Of a stretch of 64,000 nt of DNA, positions 1 to 7,254 are shown piece by piece (the first letter of the stretch is position 1; each line of letters opens with the position of its first letter). Position numbers and translations under genes: made by a program. The notes beneath the pieces were generated by a model. The model was not told the origin of the DNA, did no database searches, and saw only the letters and a list, made by a program, of their open reading frames with translations. The stretch spans positions 62,474-126,473 of the forward strand of contig NZ_JACRYL010000007.1 of NCBI RefSeq assembly GCF_014306625.1, read 5' to 3'. The stretch comes from Pedobacter fastidiosus (lineage in GTDB: Bacteria > Bacteroidota > Bacteroidia > Sphingobacteriales > Sphingobacteriaceae).

Positions 1-1
1 C

Positions 2-751
2 AAAGCATTTGTTAAGGTTGGAATGTTACCAAATAATGGCAGAGAGGCCTACCAAAATATGCCTACAGAAATTTGCCCATTGGTAAACCAACAAAGAGCA
101 GCTAATGAAATTGCTCTTGTAAATACTGAAACTGGAGAAGTAACTTATGGCATTCAAAGTTTATTTAAAATTATCAGCAATGCAATCCCTATTTTCAAAC
201 CTCTATTTACATTTGAGCCATTTGTTTGGATAATGAGTAAAGTTTACGCTTTCGTATCTTATAATAGAAAGGTGATTATTCCCGCAGAAATTAAAGGAAA
301 TAGTTTACAGCCCACTTTTAAAATCCATTATCGCATTGCTTATTTATTGCTGACCTGGTTGGCTACATCTTATATTTTAACAAAATATGCTTACCTACTA
401 ACTGACTTTGTCCCGCTCGGAAGCCATTATAGAGAATATTTTATTTGTGGCGGACAGATGATTTTTCAAGGAATTATAATCAGTTTTTACAGAAAAGATA
501 AATTGTGGGATTATCTAGGCAACATGATGACGATTTCTTTCGCCGGCTCATTATTGCTGATTCCAGCTCTATTTGTTGCGAATCATTTTAACCTTGCCCC
601 TTTATTTTTTATACTTTACTTTTTAGCAGTTGCTGGGTTAATGCTTTTGGAACACATTCGCAGAAGTAAGCTTTTAAAATTGGGCTGGATCATGAGTATC
701 ACTTGGATAGTATATCGTTTAATTATTTTGGAATTAATTTTAAGCTTGTAG
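2..751 (+). CDS. DCC-family (DUF393) thiol-disulfide oxidoreductase, 5' end outside window
   Basis: The frame is open from the first bases of the window, so the gene starts to the left and the first in-frame ATG at 23 is probably internal. The visible part matches the C-terminal two thirds of DCC/DUF393 proteins (the conserved ETGEVTYGI, SLFKII and SYNRKVIIP segments). The DxxCxxC redox motif that names the family would lie in the missing N-terminus. About four hydrophobic segments occupy the last 150 residues, so this is a membrane-attached version. It ends 5 bases before the next gene, suggesting an operon with the TIGR01777 and SRPBCC genes. The exact substrate is unknown. Confidence 0.75.
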   Translation, partial: KAFVKVGMLPNNGREAYQNMPTEICPLVNQQRAANEIALVNTETGEVTYGIQSLFKIISNAIPIFKPLFTFEPFVWIMSKVYAFVSYNRKVIIPAEIKGNSLQPTFKIHYRIAYLLLTWLATSYILTKYAYLLTDFVPLGSHYREYFICGGQMIFQGIIISFYRKDKLWDYLGNMMTISFAGSLLLIPALFVANHFNLAPLFFILYFLAVAGLMLLEHIRRSKLLKLGWIMSITWIVYRLIILELILSL

Positions 752-756
752 AAATC

Positions 757-1683
757 ATGAAATACGGAAAAATAATTTTTGCTGGAGGAAATGGATATTT
801 GGGTGGCATTTTAGCTAAGCATTTTAGTGGGCTCGCAAACGAAGTAATTATTCTATCACGAAAACCTCAAGCCGAAAAAGGAAACATTAAAACTTTAATC
901 TGGGATGGAAAAACTATCAGCACTTGGAAAGAAGCGCTAAATGGTGCTGACTTACTCGTAAACTTATGTGGCAAAAACGTAAATTGTAGATACACTGAAA
1001 AAAATAAAACCGAGATCATAAATTCAAGAATATTACCTACCCATTTACTTGGTAAAGTGATTGAGGATTTAGAAAATCCACCAAAACTTTGGATTAATAT
1101 TACTTCAGCTACCATTTATCGCCATGCGGAGGATGGATCACAAGATGAATTAACCGGAGAAATTGGGTATGGATTTTCTATTGATGTTTGCAAAGCGTGG
1201 GAAAAATGTTTTTTTGAAAGTGAAACGGCTAAAACCAGAAAAATAGCTTTAAGAATGGGCATTGTGCTGGGCAGAACAGATGGCGCTTTTCCTCGGTTGC
1301 TTACGCTTGTAAAGTTAGGAATGGGTGGCAAACAGGGAAATGGCGAACAACAAGTAAGTTGGGTGCACGAGCAAGATGTAGCGAATAGTATAGAATGGTT
1401 ACTTAATCATGAAGAGATTCAAGGTATTGTAAATTGTACTGCTCCAGATGTAATTAAAAATAAGACCTTAATGCACAATATTAAAAAAGCTTATGGAATT
1501 GGATTTGGTTTACCTGCTCCCGCTTGGCTTTTGGAGATGGGCGCTAAAATAATCGGAACAGAAACCGAGCTAATTTTAAAAAGTAGGTGGGTTATCCCTA
1601 CGGTTTTATTAAATAGTGGTTTCAAATTTCAATATGGAAAAAGTGAAGAAGCGATTAATGATATTTTGAGTTTGAGGGTTTAG
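757..1683 (+). CDS. TIGR01777-family NAD(P)-binding epimerase-like protein
   Basis: The 308-residue protein starts at the ATG at 757, just after the preceding stop; a longer reading from 703 would overlap that gene and lacks the family N-terminus. Residues 4-14 carry a Rossmann nucleotide-binding loop (GGNGYLGG), followed by the family's SATIYR and RMGIVLG segments and a C-terminal DUF1731-type domain around residues 255-302. This is an extended short-chain dehydrogenase related to E. coli YfcH. The family's substrate is not established. Spacing of 5 and 3 bases to its neighbours suggests co-transcription with a redox protein and a lipid/ligand-binding-fold protein. Confidence 0.88.
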   Translation: MKYGKIIFAGGNGYLGGILAKHFSGLANEVIILSRKPQAEKGNIKTLIWDGKTISTWKEALNGADLLVNLCGKNVNCRYTEKNKTEIINSRILPTHLLGKVIEDLENPPKLWINITSATIYRHAEDGSQDELTGEIGYGFSIDVCKAWEKCFFESETAKTRKIALRMGIVLGRTDGAFPRLLTLVKLGMGGKQGNGEQQVSWVHEQDVANSIEWLLNHEEIQGIVNCTAPDVIKNKTLMHNIKKAYGIGFGLPAPAWLLEMGAKIIGTETELILKSRWVIPTVLLNSGFKFQYGKSEEAINDILSLRV

Positions 1684-1686
1684 AAA

Positions 1687-2139
1687 ATGTCAATCATAAT
1701 TATCAAAACAATCGTTAATGCACCTATTGAAAAATGTTTTGATTTAGCTCGAAGTATAGATCTTCACGTACAATCTATGCGAAATTCTAACGAGAAAGCG
1801 ATAAACGGAAGGCAATCAGGCTTAATAGAATTAAATGAATCTGTTACTTGGAAAGCGAAACATTTTGGAATCTATTTCAGAATGACCAACAAAATTACAG
1901 TCATGGAATTACCGAATCTGTTTATTGATGAGATGATTAAAGGCCCATTCCTTAAACTCCATCATAAACATCAGTTTAAAACAGTTGGATTAAAAACAGA
2001 AATGACAGATATTTTTGAATTCAAAGCTCCACTGGGGATTTTAGGATGGCTAGCCGAGCGATTATTTCTGAAGCGTTATTTGGAAAAACTGCTCATTGAA
2101 AGAAATAAAGTAATCAAACTTGAAGCAGAAAAACCCTAA
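1687..2139 (+). CDS. SRPBCC (START-like) ligand-binding protein
   Basis: This 150-residue protein has the usual beginning of SRPBCC/polyketide-cyclase-like proteins (a beta strand, then NAPIEKCFDLARSIDLH) and a long C-terminal helix rich in charged residues. Proteins of this type, often labelled cell division inhibitor in Bacteroidota, are frequently found beside TIGR01777 genes, as here (3 bases downstream). The fold binds hydrophobic ligands; no ligand can be read from the sequence. No signal peptide or membrane segment is visible, so it should be cytoplasmic. It is the last gene of the operon and is followed by a palindromic repeat. Confidence 0.75.
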   Translation: MSIIIIKTIVNAPIEKCFDLARSIDLHVQSMRNSNEKAINGRQSGLIELNESVTWKAKHFGIYFRMTNKITVMELPNLFIDEMIKGPFLKLHHKHQFKTVGLKTEMTDIFEFKAPLGILGWLAERLFLKRYLEKLLIERNKVIKLEAEKP

Positions 2140-2170
2140 ACAATTTAGCAGTATAAATTTCTTTGGAGCC

Positions 2171-2293
2171 TCATCGTCCTCTCGACTGGAGCATAGCGGA
2201 ATGGAGAGATCTTAGAAATAGAAAACCTTATAATATGTTAACGAATCGTTTAAAGATTCCCCCTCGCAAAAAGCTCGTTCGAAATGACGATAA
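2171..2293. repeat. Diverged palindromic element, GTCATTTCGA family
   Basis: The ends are inverted copies: ATCGTCCTCTCGACTGGAGC on the left, and on the right a segment whose reverse complement reads ATCGTCATTTCGAACGAGC. The left arm also matches the half-copy at 27541. It lies in the gap between two convergent genes. Such elements are dispersed through Pedobacter-like genomes. Confidence 0.6.
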
Positions 2294-2317
2294 GTCTGCA
2301 GAAAAGCTGTAAAACAA

Positions 2318-2345
2318 AAAACCCCGAAACAATTTCGGGGTTTAA
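2318..2345. terminator. Bidirectional rho-independent terminator
   Basis: An 11-bp perfect stem (AAACCCCGAAA at 2319-2329, TTTCGGGGTTT at 2333-2343) with a 3-base loop. It has A-runs on one side and T-rich sequence on the other, so it can serve both the operon to its left and the leftward DUF4834 gene. Confidence 0.8.
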
Positions 2346-2349
2346 ATTT

Positions 2350-2601
2350 TTATTTAACTTCTTCGTAATCTACAAAGTCGCCGAGTTTATCTGTTTTACC
2401 TTGATCGGGTTTTGGAGGCATATAATCTATCGAAATAGAACCTTCAGGTTTTGACCTTCTTTGTTGCTGTTGCTGACCAGTTGCCTGCTGTTGCATTTTG
2501 CTTGCCAGGTTATTGAAGAGCATTGGAAGAATCAAACGGATTAAAAGTCTGAGCAACCAAAGCACCAATATGGTTATGAAAATGAATTTAATTAGTGGCA
2601 T
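2350..2601 (-). CDS. DUF4834 family small membrane protein
   Basis: The 83-residue protein begins with one strongly hydrophobic segment (residues 4-28), then a Gln-rich stretch (residues 36-48), then an acidic tail ending in GDFVDYEEVK. This layout and the final VDYEEVK are typical of DUF4834, a small Bacteroidota-restricted family of unknown function. It probably sits in the inner membrane with its polar tail in the cytoplasm. It stands alone, ends directly at a strong terminator, and is separated from the upstream gene by about 105 bases of AT-rich sequence. Confidence 0.8.
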   Translation of the reverse strand: MPLIKFIFITILVLWLLRLLIRLILPMLFNNLASKMQQQATGQQQQQRRSKPEGSISIDYMPPKPDQGKTDKLGDFVDYEEVK

Positions 2602-2706
2602 ATTAATTTAATGTTACTACAAATATAGACGTAGGTAATTTTATTTTGTTACTTTTTTAATCTTTAATTGCAATTTAATTACAAATAACTAACGTATAGC
2701 CAAGCC

Positions 2707-3240
2707 TTATGGTTTTAATAAAATGTTAATGTAACGTTCTTCCTTAATTTTATCTGACGATTTTTCTGCCACTTTTACGCTTTCGATTTTAGCTTGTGAA
2801 AGATATATTCCATCACGATTTATTAATTTTTCACTATTTATGTAGATAGGCAAATTGCGATCTCTTTTTTTGAGTTTACCTAATAGCTTATCTAAAGTGA
2901 GAAGCTTAACATTTTTCTTTAGCTTAATTGCAATTACTCCATTTTTGGCCTTATCTCCATATTTGTCTTTTACCTCTGCATACTTAAAAACATTCATGGA
3001 TTCTATATCCTTTGGATCAATGGCTGAAAAACCAATGAGATTAAAATCCTCAATGTCGTTAACAACATACAAAGGAGAATTTGCTATTATCCCAGCTCTT
3101 GATGGTCCACAAATTCTGATGGATTTTTCAGGTTTTATAACTCGATTCTTTTCTAAATCACGATTGAAGGCATCGGATATTTGCGCTGATGCATTTCCAG
3201 CCAAAATAAAAAACAAAAATAATAGGGGTATAAGTTTCAT
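2707..3240 (-). CDS. Secreted protein resembling an isolated TonB-receptor plug repeat
   Basis: A signal peptide (residues 1-20, ending NASA) starts a protein of about 177 residues. Residues 57-110 read like the plug of SusC/TonB-dependent receptors: PLYVVND, DPKDIESMNV, then KYGDKAKNGVIAIKLKK. A second, weaker copy of the pattern (LPIYINSEKL then AKIESVKV) follows. No beta-barrel follows, so it is not a receptor; it may be a stand-alone periplasmic module. The ATG at 3240 overlaps the upstream ywbE stop by one base (TGATG), implying translational coupling. The function is not known. Confidence 0.6.
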   Translation of the reverse strand: MKLIPLLFLFFILAGNASAQISDAFNRDLEKNRVIKPEKSIRICGPSRAGIIANSPLYVVNDIEDFNLIGFSAIDPKDIESMNVFKYAEVKDKYGDKAKNGVIAIKLKKNVKLLTLDKLLGKLKKRDRNLPIYINSEKLINRDGIYLSQAKIESVKVAEKSSDKIKEERYINILLKP

Positions 3241-3437
3241 CAATCTTCGGTTATTTCAGCAACACGGCCTACCGGACCATCTTCGAGCCTAACCTTTATT
3301 CCTCTAGAATGAAATGCGGATGAAGTAAGTAGATCTTTAACCACTCCGTAAGTGATGTTGCCTGATCTTTGATCTTTCTTCAAAATAATTCCGACTTCTA
3401 ATCCTGGATAAATGTCTTTTCTGTTTCGCCCGTCCAT
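3240..3437 (-). CDS. ywbE: YwbE family protein (DUF2196)
   Basis: The 65-residue protein starts at the ATG at 3437 with the family's fixed N-terminus MDGRNRKDIYPG and contains VGIILKKDQRSGNITYG and the C-terminal VGRVAEI. A longer frame from a TTG at 3470 adds 11 residues unlike the family and is not used. YwbE proteins are tiny, conserved from Bacillus to Bacteroidota, and of unknown function. The stop codon overlaps the start of the downstream secreted protein, so the two are probably co-transcribed, although no functional link is known. Confidence 0.85.
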   Translation of the reverse strand: MDGRNRKDIYPGLEVGIILKKDQRSGNITYGVVKDLLTSSAFHSRGIKVRLEDGPVGRVAEITED

Positions 3438-3493
3438 TGTGCTGTATAATATTGATGATGAAAGCACCAAAATTCCATAATTATTTTGAATAT

Positions 3494-4783
3494 CTATGGC
3501 AATTTACTAAAATCTATTTCAGGTTTTTTTCCGGTTGATGTTCTGTTCAAAATACTTTTTGGTGCAGTAAAATTATTAAAAAAGCCACCATTCTTTAAAT
3601 AAAATGATCCTTTCTCAATTCCGCCACCATAGTCCATCCGATAACCTTTAGCACCAGTATTGTCTGTTGTAAATCTGGCTGATTTTAACTCTGTCCATGT
3701 TCCTTTATCATCACAAATCCATTGGTTGTTAAAAAGAACGGTTCTCGATTTATCGCCTTGCTCTGGAACAAAATTTTCTAAAAAGGAATGAAATCTTTTT
3801 AAATACGTTTGGGTTAGAGGTCTTTTAAAGCTTGCAATTAATTGCCATTTGCCAATTTCTGGAGCAAAAAAGTAAGCTGTATAAGTTGTTGTGCTGTCTT
3901 TTTCAGGTACTCCGTGAAGTAAAAATTTATAGGTATTGCCAGCCTTCCAAATGTAATTTAAATAACTCTGCCCGCCAGAACCTTCATTTCCAAATTCTCC
4001 CGTGTGTACATTTTCTCCCTTTTTAAGCATTTTAATTTTGTGAGATTCTGGAATACTTTTAGGATCATCGGTACTAAAAGGGCTCCATACCGAAAATAGA
4101 ATGTGGCGCTCTGTCGGGCTGTTTACCTGCATCCCGAAATAACCTTCTCCAAAACCATTTGCCATAAAATACGAGCCCAAAATATCTTGTCCAACAGGAA
4201 CAGTAGCCTCATTATAATACCATTCTGCATTTAAATTTTCTGGCTGAAGATAATTCAGATGGACCGATGGGCCCCTCCTTCCCCAATGGAAAAAGTTGCC
4301 ATCGTTATTTTTCACATACGCAACTTTACCATCCAAAACACTTCCAGAAATGTTCAAAGTAGAAAAAGATGGATATAGATTTTGAGTTTTGCTGATGCCC
4401 GTTATTTTTAAGGCAACGTAACCCGTATCTTTAATTTTCCACTCGCCTATTTTGCCGTCGAATGCTTTAGCTTGATCAAATGTGATTTTCTTTGATTGAT
4501 TATTGATGGTAAATTCCAGTGTAGAGCTTCCATTAATAACTGGTTTATCTCCTATAGAAATTATAACCGTTCCCGCTTTAGAAACTCTGAAATAAGCTGT
4601 AAAAAATTCTTTTGGGTTGTTCCAATTGGCAATGCCTTTATTGGTGATTGTTCTGCCTCCATCAACATGCAAAGAGCTGTAAGCATTGCCTGCAAGGGGT
4701 AATGAAATAGATTCGGGCTTTTGGGCGAAAGATGTAAAGCCGAAAAGTAATAGAATGAAGAAAAGGTTTTTTAAGGGTTTCAT
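3494..4783 (-). CDS. Secreted DUF5077/DUF3472 domain protein
   Basis: A signal peptide (residues 1-20, ending SFAQ) precedes a 429-residue protein. The first 120 residues match the DUF5077 beta-sandwich found before DUF3472. The middle carries the DUF3472 core, with FHWGRRGPSVHL, AEWYYNEATVP and MANGFGEGYFGMQVNS. Such proteins are common in Bacteroidota and thought to act on or bind carbohydrate outside the cell, but no activity is established. It is monocistronic: the next genes are uvrB (upstream) and ywbE (downstream, 56 bases away). Confidence 0.82.
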   Translation of the reverse strand: MKPLKNLFFILLLFGFTSFAQKPESISLPLAGNAYSSLHVDGGRTITNKGIANWNNPKEFFTAYFRVSKAGTVIISIGDKPVINGSSTLEFTINNQSKKITFDQAKAFDGKIGEWKIKDTGYVALKITGISKTQNLYPSFSTLNISGSVLDGKVAYVKNNDGNFFHWGRRGPSVHLNYLQPENLNAEWYYNEATVPVGQDILGSYFMANGFGEGYFGMQVNSPTERHILFSVWSPFSTDDPKSIPESHKIKMLKKGENVHTGEFGNEGSGGQSYLNYIWKAGNTYKFLLHGVPEKDSTTTYTAYFFAPEIGKWQLIASFKRPLTQTYLKRFHSFLENFVPEQGDKSRTVLFNNQWICDDKGTWTELKSARFTTDNTGAKGYRMDYGGGIEKGSFYLKNGGFFNNFTAPKSILNRTSTGKKPEIDFSKLP

Positions 4784-4870
4784 CTGTTAATAGTTAGGTT
4801 TGAGAACAATCCGAATTGATATCTTCTTTACCATATCCGATGAAACCTTAAAAAGTACTATATAAAAATT

Positions 4871-6913
4871 TTATTTCCCGAATTTCTCGTTAAACATTTT
4901 CTCTAGAGCAAACATTTCATCACGCATTTTTGCTGCCTGTAAAAAGTCCATATCTTTTGCCGCCTTCTGCATATCCTTTTTAGTGGTATCAATTGCCCGC
5001 TGTAACTCTGCCTTACCCATATATTGTACAATTGGATCCGCAGCAATGCTGATCTCTGCATTTTCCACATAAGCTCGTGCTTTATTATCGCTTGCTTTTT
5101 GAGAGAAATCCAATACCGAAGTTTGCTCTAATATCGCTTCGCGAGATTTACCAACAGTTCTAGGCGTAATGCCGTGCTCTAAATTATACGCAATCTGAAT
5201 ATCTCTCCGTCGATTTGTTTCGGAAATGGTTTTCTCCATACTGTCTGTAATTCCATCAGCATACATAATTACCCTACCTTTATCATTCCTAGCCGCACGA
5301 CCAATAGTTTGAATCAATGACTTTTCTGAGCGCAAAAACCCTTCTTTATCGGCGTCTAAAATGGCAACCAAAGTTACTTCTGGCAAATCCAATCCTTCAC
5401 GAAGTAAGTTAATTCCAATTAAAACATCGAACTCACCCAAACGCAAACCACGTAATATTTCTACCCGCTCCAAGGTTTTAATTTCGGAGTGAATATATCT
5501 CGTTTTGATGTTCAACCGATCCATGTATTTGGTTAATTCCTCGGCCATCCGTTTGGTTAAAGTGGTTACCAAGATCCGTCCGCCTTCTTTAATGGTAATA
5601 TCGATTTCATCCAATAAATCATCTACTTGATTAATTGCAGGGCGAATTTCAATCACTGGGTCTAACAAACCTGTTGGGCGAATTACCTGTTCAACCACAA
5701 CACCTTCCGATTTTTCCAATTCATATTCTGCCGGAGTTGCGCTAACATAAATGGTTTGAGGCGCAAGTGCTTCGAACTCATTAAAATTTAATGGCCGATT
5801 ATCTAACGCAGCAGGCAGGCGGAAACCATATTCTACCAAGGATAATTTTCTAGACCTATCGCCACCATACATGGCTCTAATTTGAGGAACGGTAACATGA
5901 CTTTCATCAATGACCATTAAATAATCTTCAGGGAAATAATCCAATAAACAGAATGGGCGCATACCAGGGCTTCTACCATCAAAAAACCTAGAATAATTTT
6001 CAATCCCAGAACAATAGCCCAATTCTTTCATCATTTCGATATCGAAATTGGTTCTTTCTTCTAAACGTTTTGCCTCTAATAAATGTCGATCTGCAATTAA
6101 CTGATTTTTTCTAATTTCTAATTCTTCCTGAATCCCCCAAATGGAAGAATTAAATCTATCCTTCGGCGTAACGAATAAATTAGCTGGATAAATGGCCATA
6201 TCTTCCAGTTTTTCTAGCGTTTTGCCAGAAACTGGATCAATGGCAGAAAGCTCTTCAATATCATCACCAAAGAAAGAAACACGATAAGCATGATCTAAAT
6301 AAGCAGGATAAATATCAACCGTATCTCCCTTAACCCTAAAAGTTCCACGTTTAAAATCTGTTGTAGTTCTGGCGTACATAATTTCTACCAAACTGTGCAA
6401 AAATGCATTTCTCGAAATCCTCAATCCTACCCCAAAACGAAAAACCATTCTTGAGAAATCTTCAGGGTTTCCCATACCATAAATGCAAGAAATGGAGGAA
6501 ACCACGATCACATCTCTCCGACCGCTCATTAAAGCGGAAGTAGTGCGTAAACGAAGTTTTTCGATTTCTTCGTTGATGCTTAAATCTTTTTCTATGTAGG
6601 TATTGCTTGAAGCGATAAATGCCTCAGGCTGGTAATAATCGTAATAAGAAACAAAATAATTAACGGAATTTTCTGGAAAGAAATTTTTAAACTCTCCATA
6701 GAGTTGCGCCGCTAATGTTTTATTGTGACTTAAAATAAGCGTTGGCTTTTGCGTTTGCTCAATAACATTTGCGATGGTAAATGTTTTTCCTGAGCCTGTT
6801 ACACCTAATAAAGTTTGGTAGTTTTCGTTGGCATTTACACCATCTACCAATTGTTTTATGGCACCTGGCTGATCTCCCGTTGGCTGATATTCGGATGTGA
6901 TTTTAAATTTCAT
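4871..6913 (-). CDS. uvrB: Excinuclease ABC subunit B
   Basis: The 680-residue length matches UvrB. Visible are the Walker A motif GVTGSGKT (residues 37-44), the DNA-clamping beta-hairpin region YYDYYQPEAFIA, the helicase DEAD-type motif VIDESH, the motif VI region QTIGRAARN, and a C-terminal UVR motif (residues about 640-675) that contacts UvrC. UvrB loads on damaged DNA after UvrA and positions UvrC for the two incisions of nucleotide excision repair. The gene stands alone, with a candidate -7 box 10 bases before the ATG. No uvrA or uvrC lies nearby. Confidence 0.98.
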   Translation of the reverse strand: MKFKITSEYQPTGDQPGAIKQLVDGVNANENYQTLLGVTGSGKTFTIANVIEQTQKPTLILSHNKTLAAQLYGEFKNFFPENSVNYFVSYYDYYQPEAFIASSNTYIEKDLSINEEIEKLRLRTTSALMSGRRDVIVVSSISCIYGMGNPEDFSRMVFRFGVGLRISRNAFLHSLVEIMYARTTTDFKRGTFRVKGDTVDIYPAYLDHAYRVSFFGDDIEELSAIDPVSGKTLEKLEDMAIYPANLFVTPKDRFNSSIWGIQEELEIRKNQLIADRHLLEAKRLEERTNFDIEMMKELGYCSGIENYSRFFDGRSPGMRPFCLLDYFPEDYLMVIDESHVTVPQIRAMYGGDRSRKLSLVEYGFRLPAALDNRPLNFNEFEALAPQTIYVSATPAEYELEKSEGVVVEQVIRPTGLLDPVIEIRPAINQVDDLLDEIDITIKEGGRILVTTLTKRMAEELTKYMDRLNIKTRYIHSEIKTLERVEILRGLRLGEFDVLIGINLLREGLDLPEVTLVAILDADKEGFLRSEKSLIQTIGRAARNDKGRVIMYADGITDSMEKTISETNRRRDIQIAYNLEHGITPRTVGKSREAILEQTSVLDFSQKASDNKARAYVENAEISIAADPIVQYMGKAELQRAIDTTKKDMQKAAKDMDFLQAAKMRDEMFALEKMFNEKFGK

Positions 6914-6922
6914 TGTCTAAAT

Positions 6923-6930
6923 CAAATATA
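6923..6930 (-). promoter_or_regulatory. Candidate -7 promoter box of uvrB
   Basis: On the minus strand the sequence is TATATTTG, an exact match to the Bacteroidota -7 consensus TAnnTTTG, 9 bases before the uvrB ATG. No well-spaced TTTG -33 box is seen. If used, the transcript would be almost leaderless. Confidence 0.4.
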
Positions 6931-7142
6931 CGATTTTGGCTTCAAAGACTAAACAGAGGAAAGTCAGGAAAGTTGGATTTTAATTTAAACTCTACCCTAA
7001 TTCTATGCAAATTCAAAATAAAAGTAATGTAAATTCAAAATAAGAGGGAACGGTTTAAAGAGGTTCCATTAAAAGATAATCTAATACCCTAAGATTATAT
7101 GTTATCTTGAATATAGTAAACTGTTTCATTTAAATAAACACC

Positions 7143-7183
7143 AACCTAGTAAATCAAAAGTTAAACTTTCGATTTACTAGGTT
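7143..7183. terminator. Long hairpin downstream of the M1 peptidase gene
   Basis: A perfect 13-bp stem (AACCTAGTAAATC at 7143-7155 and its complement at 7171-7183) continues inward with four more pairs around a 5-base loop. There is no clear T-run on either side, so it is a less typical terminator. It lies just beyond the next hairpin and may back it up. It occupies part of the 341-base gap between uvrB and the peptidase gene; the rest of that gap shows nothing else. Confidence 0.5.
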
Positions 7184-7184
7184 A

Positions 7185-7218
7185 AACAAAAAATCCCCGT
7201 TAAATTTTAACGAGGATT
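7185..7218 (-). terminator. Rho-independent terminator of the M1 peptidase gene
   Basis: On the minus strand a stem of about 13 bp (arms 7192-7204 and 7206-7218, one mismatch) is followed directly by ATTTTTTGTTT. It lies 37 bases beyond the peptidase stop codon. Confidence 0.75.
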
Positions 7219-7254
7219 AAAACGCTGAATGGAATTCAGCTTATAATTTTATTA

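Noticed and set aside
867..1331. Antisense frames within the TIGR01777 gene
   Set aside because: They are shadows of a gene with clear family motifs and show no protein-like composition of their own.
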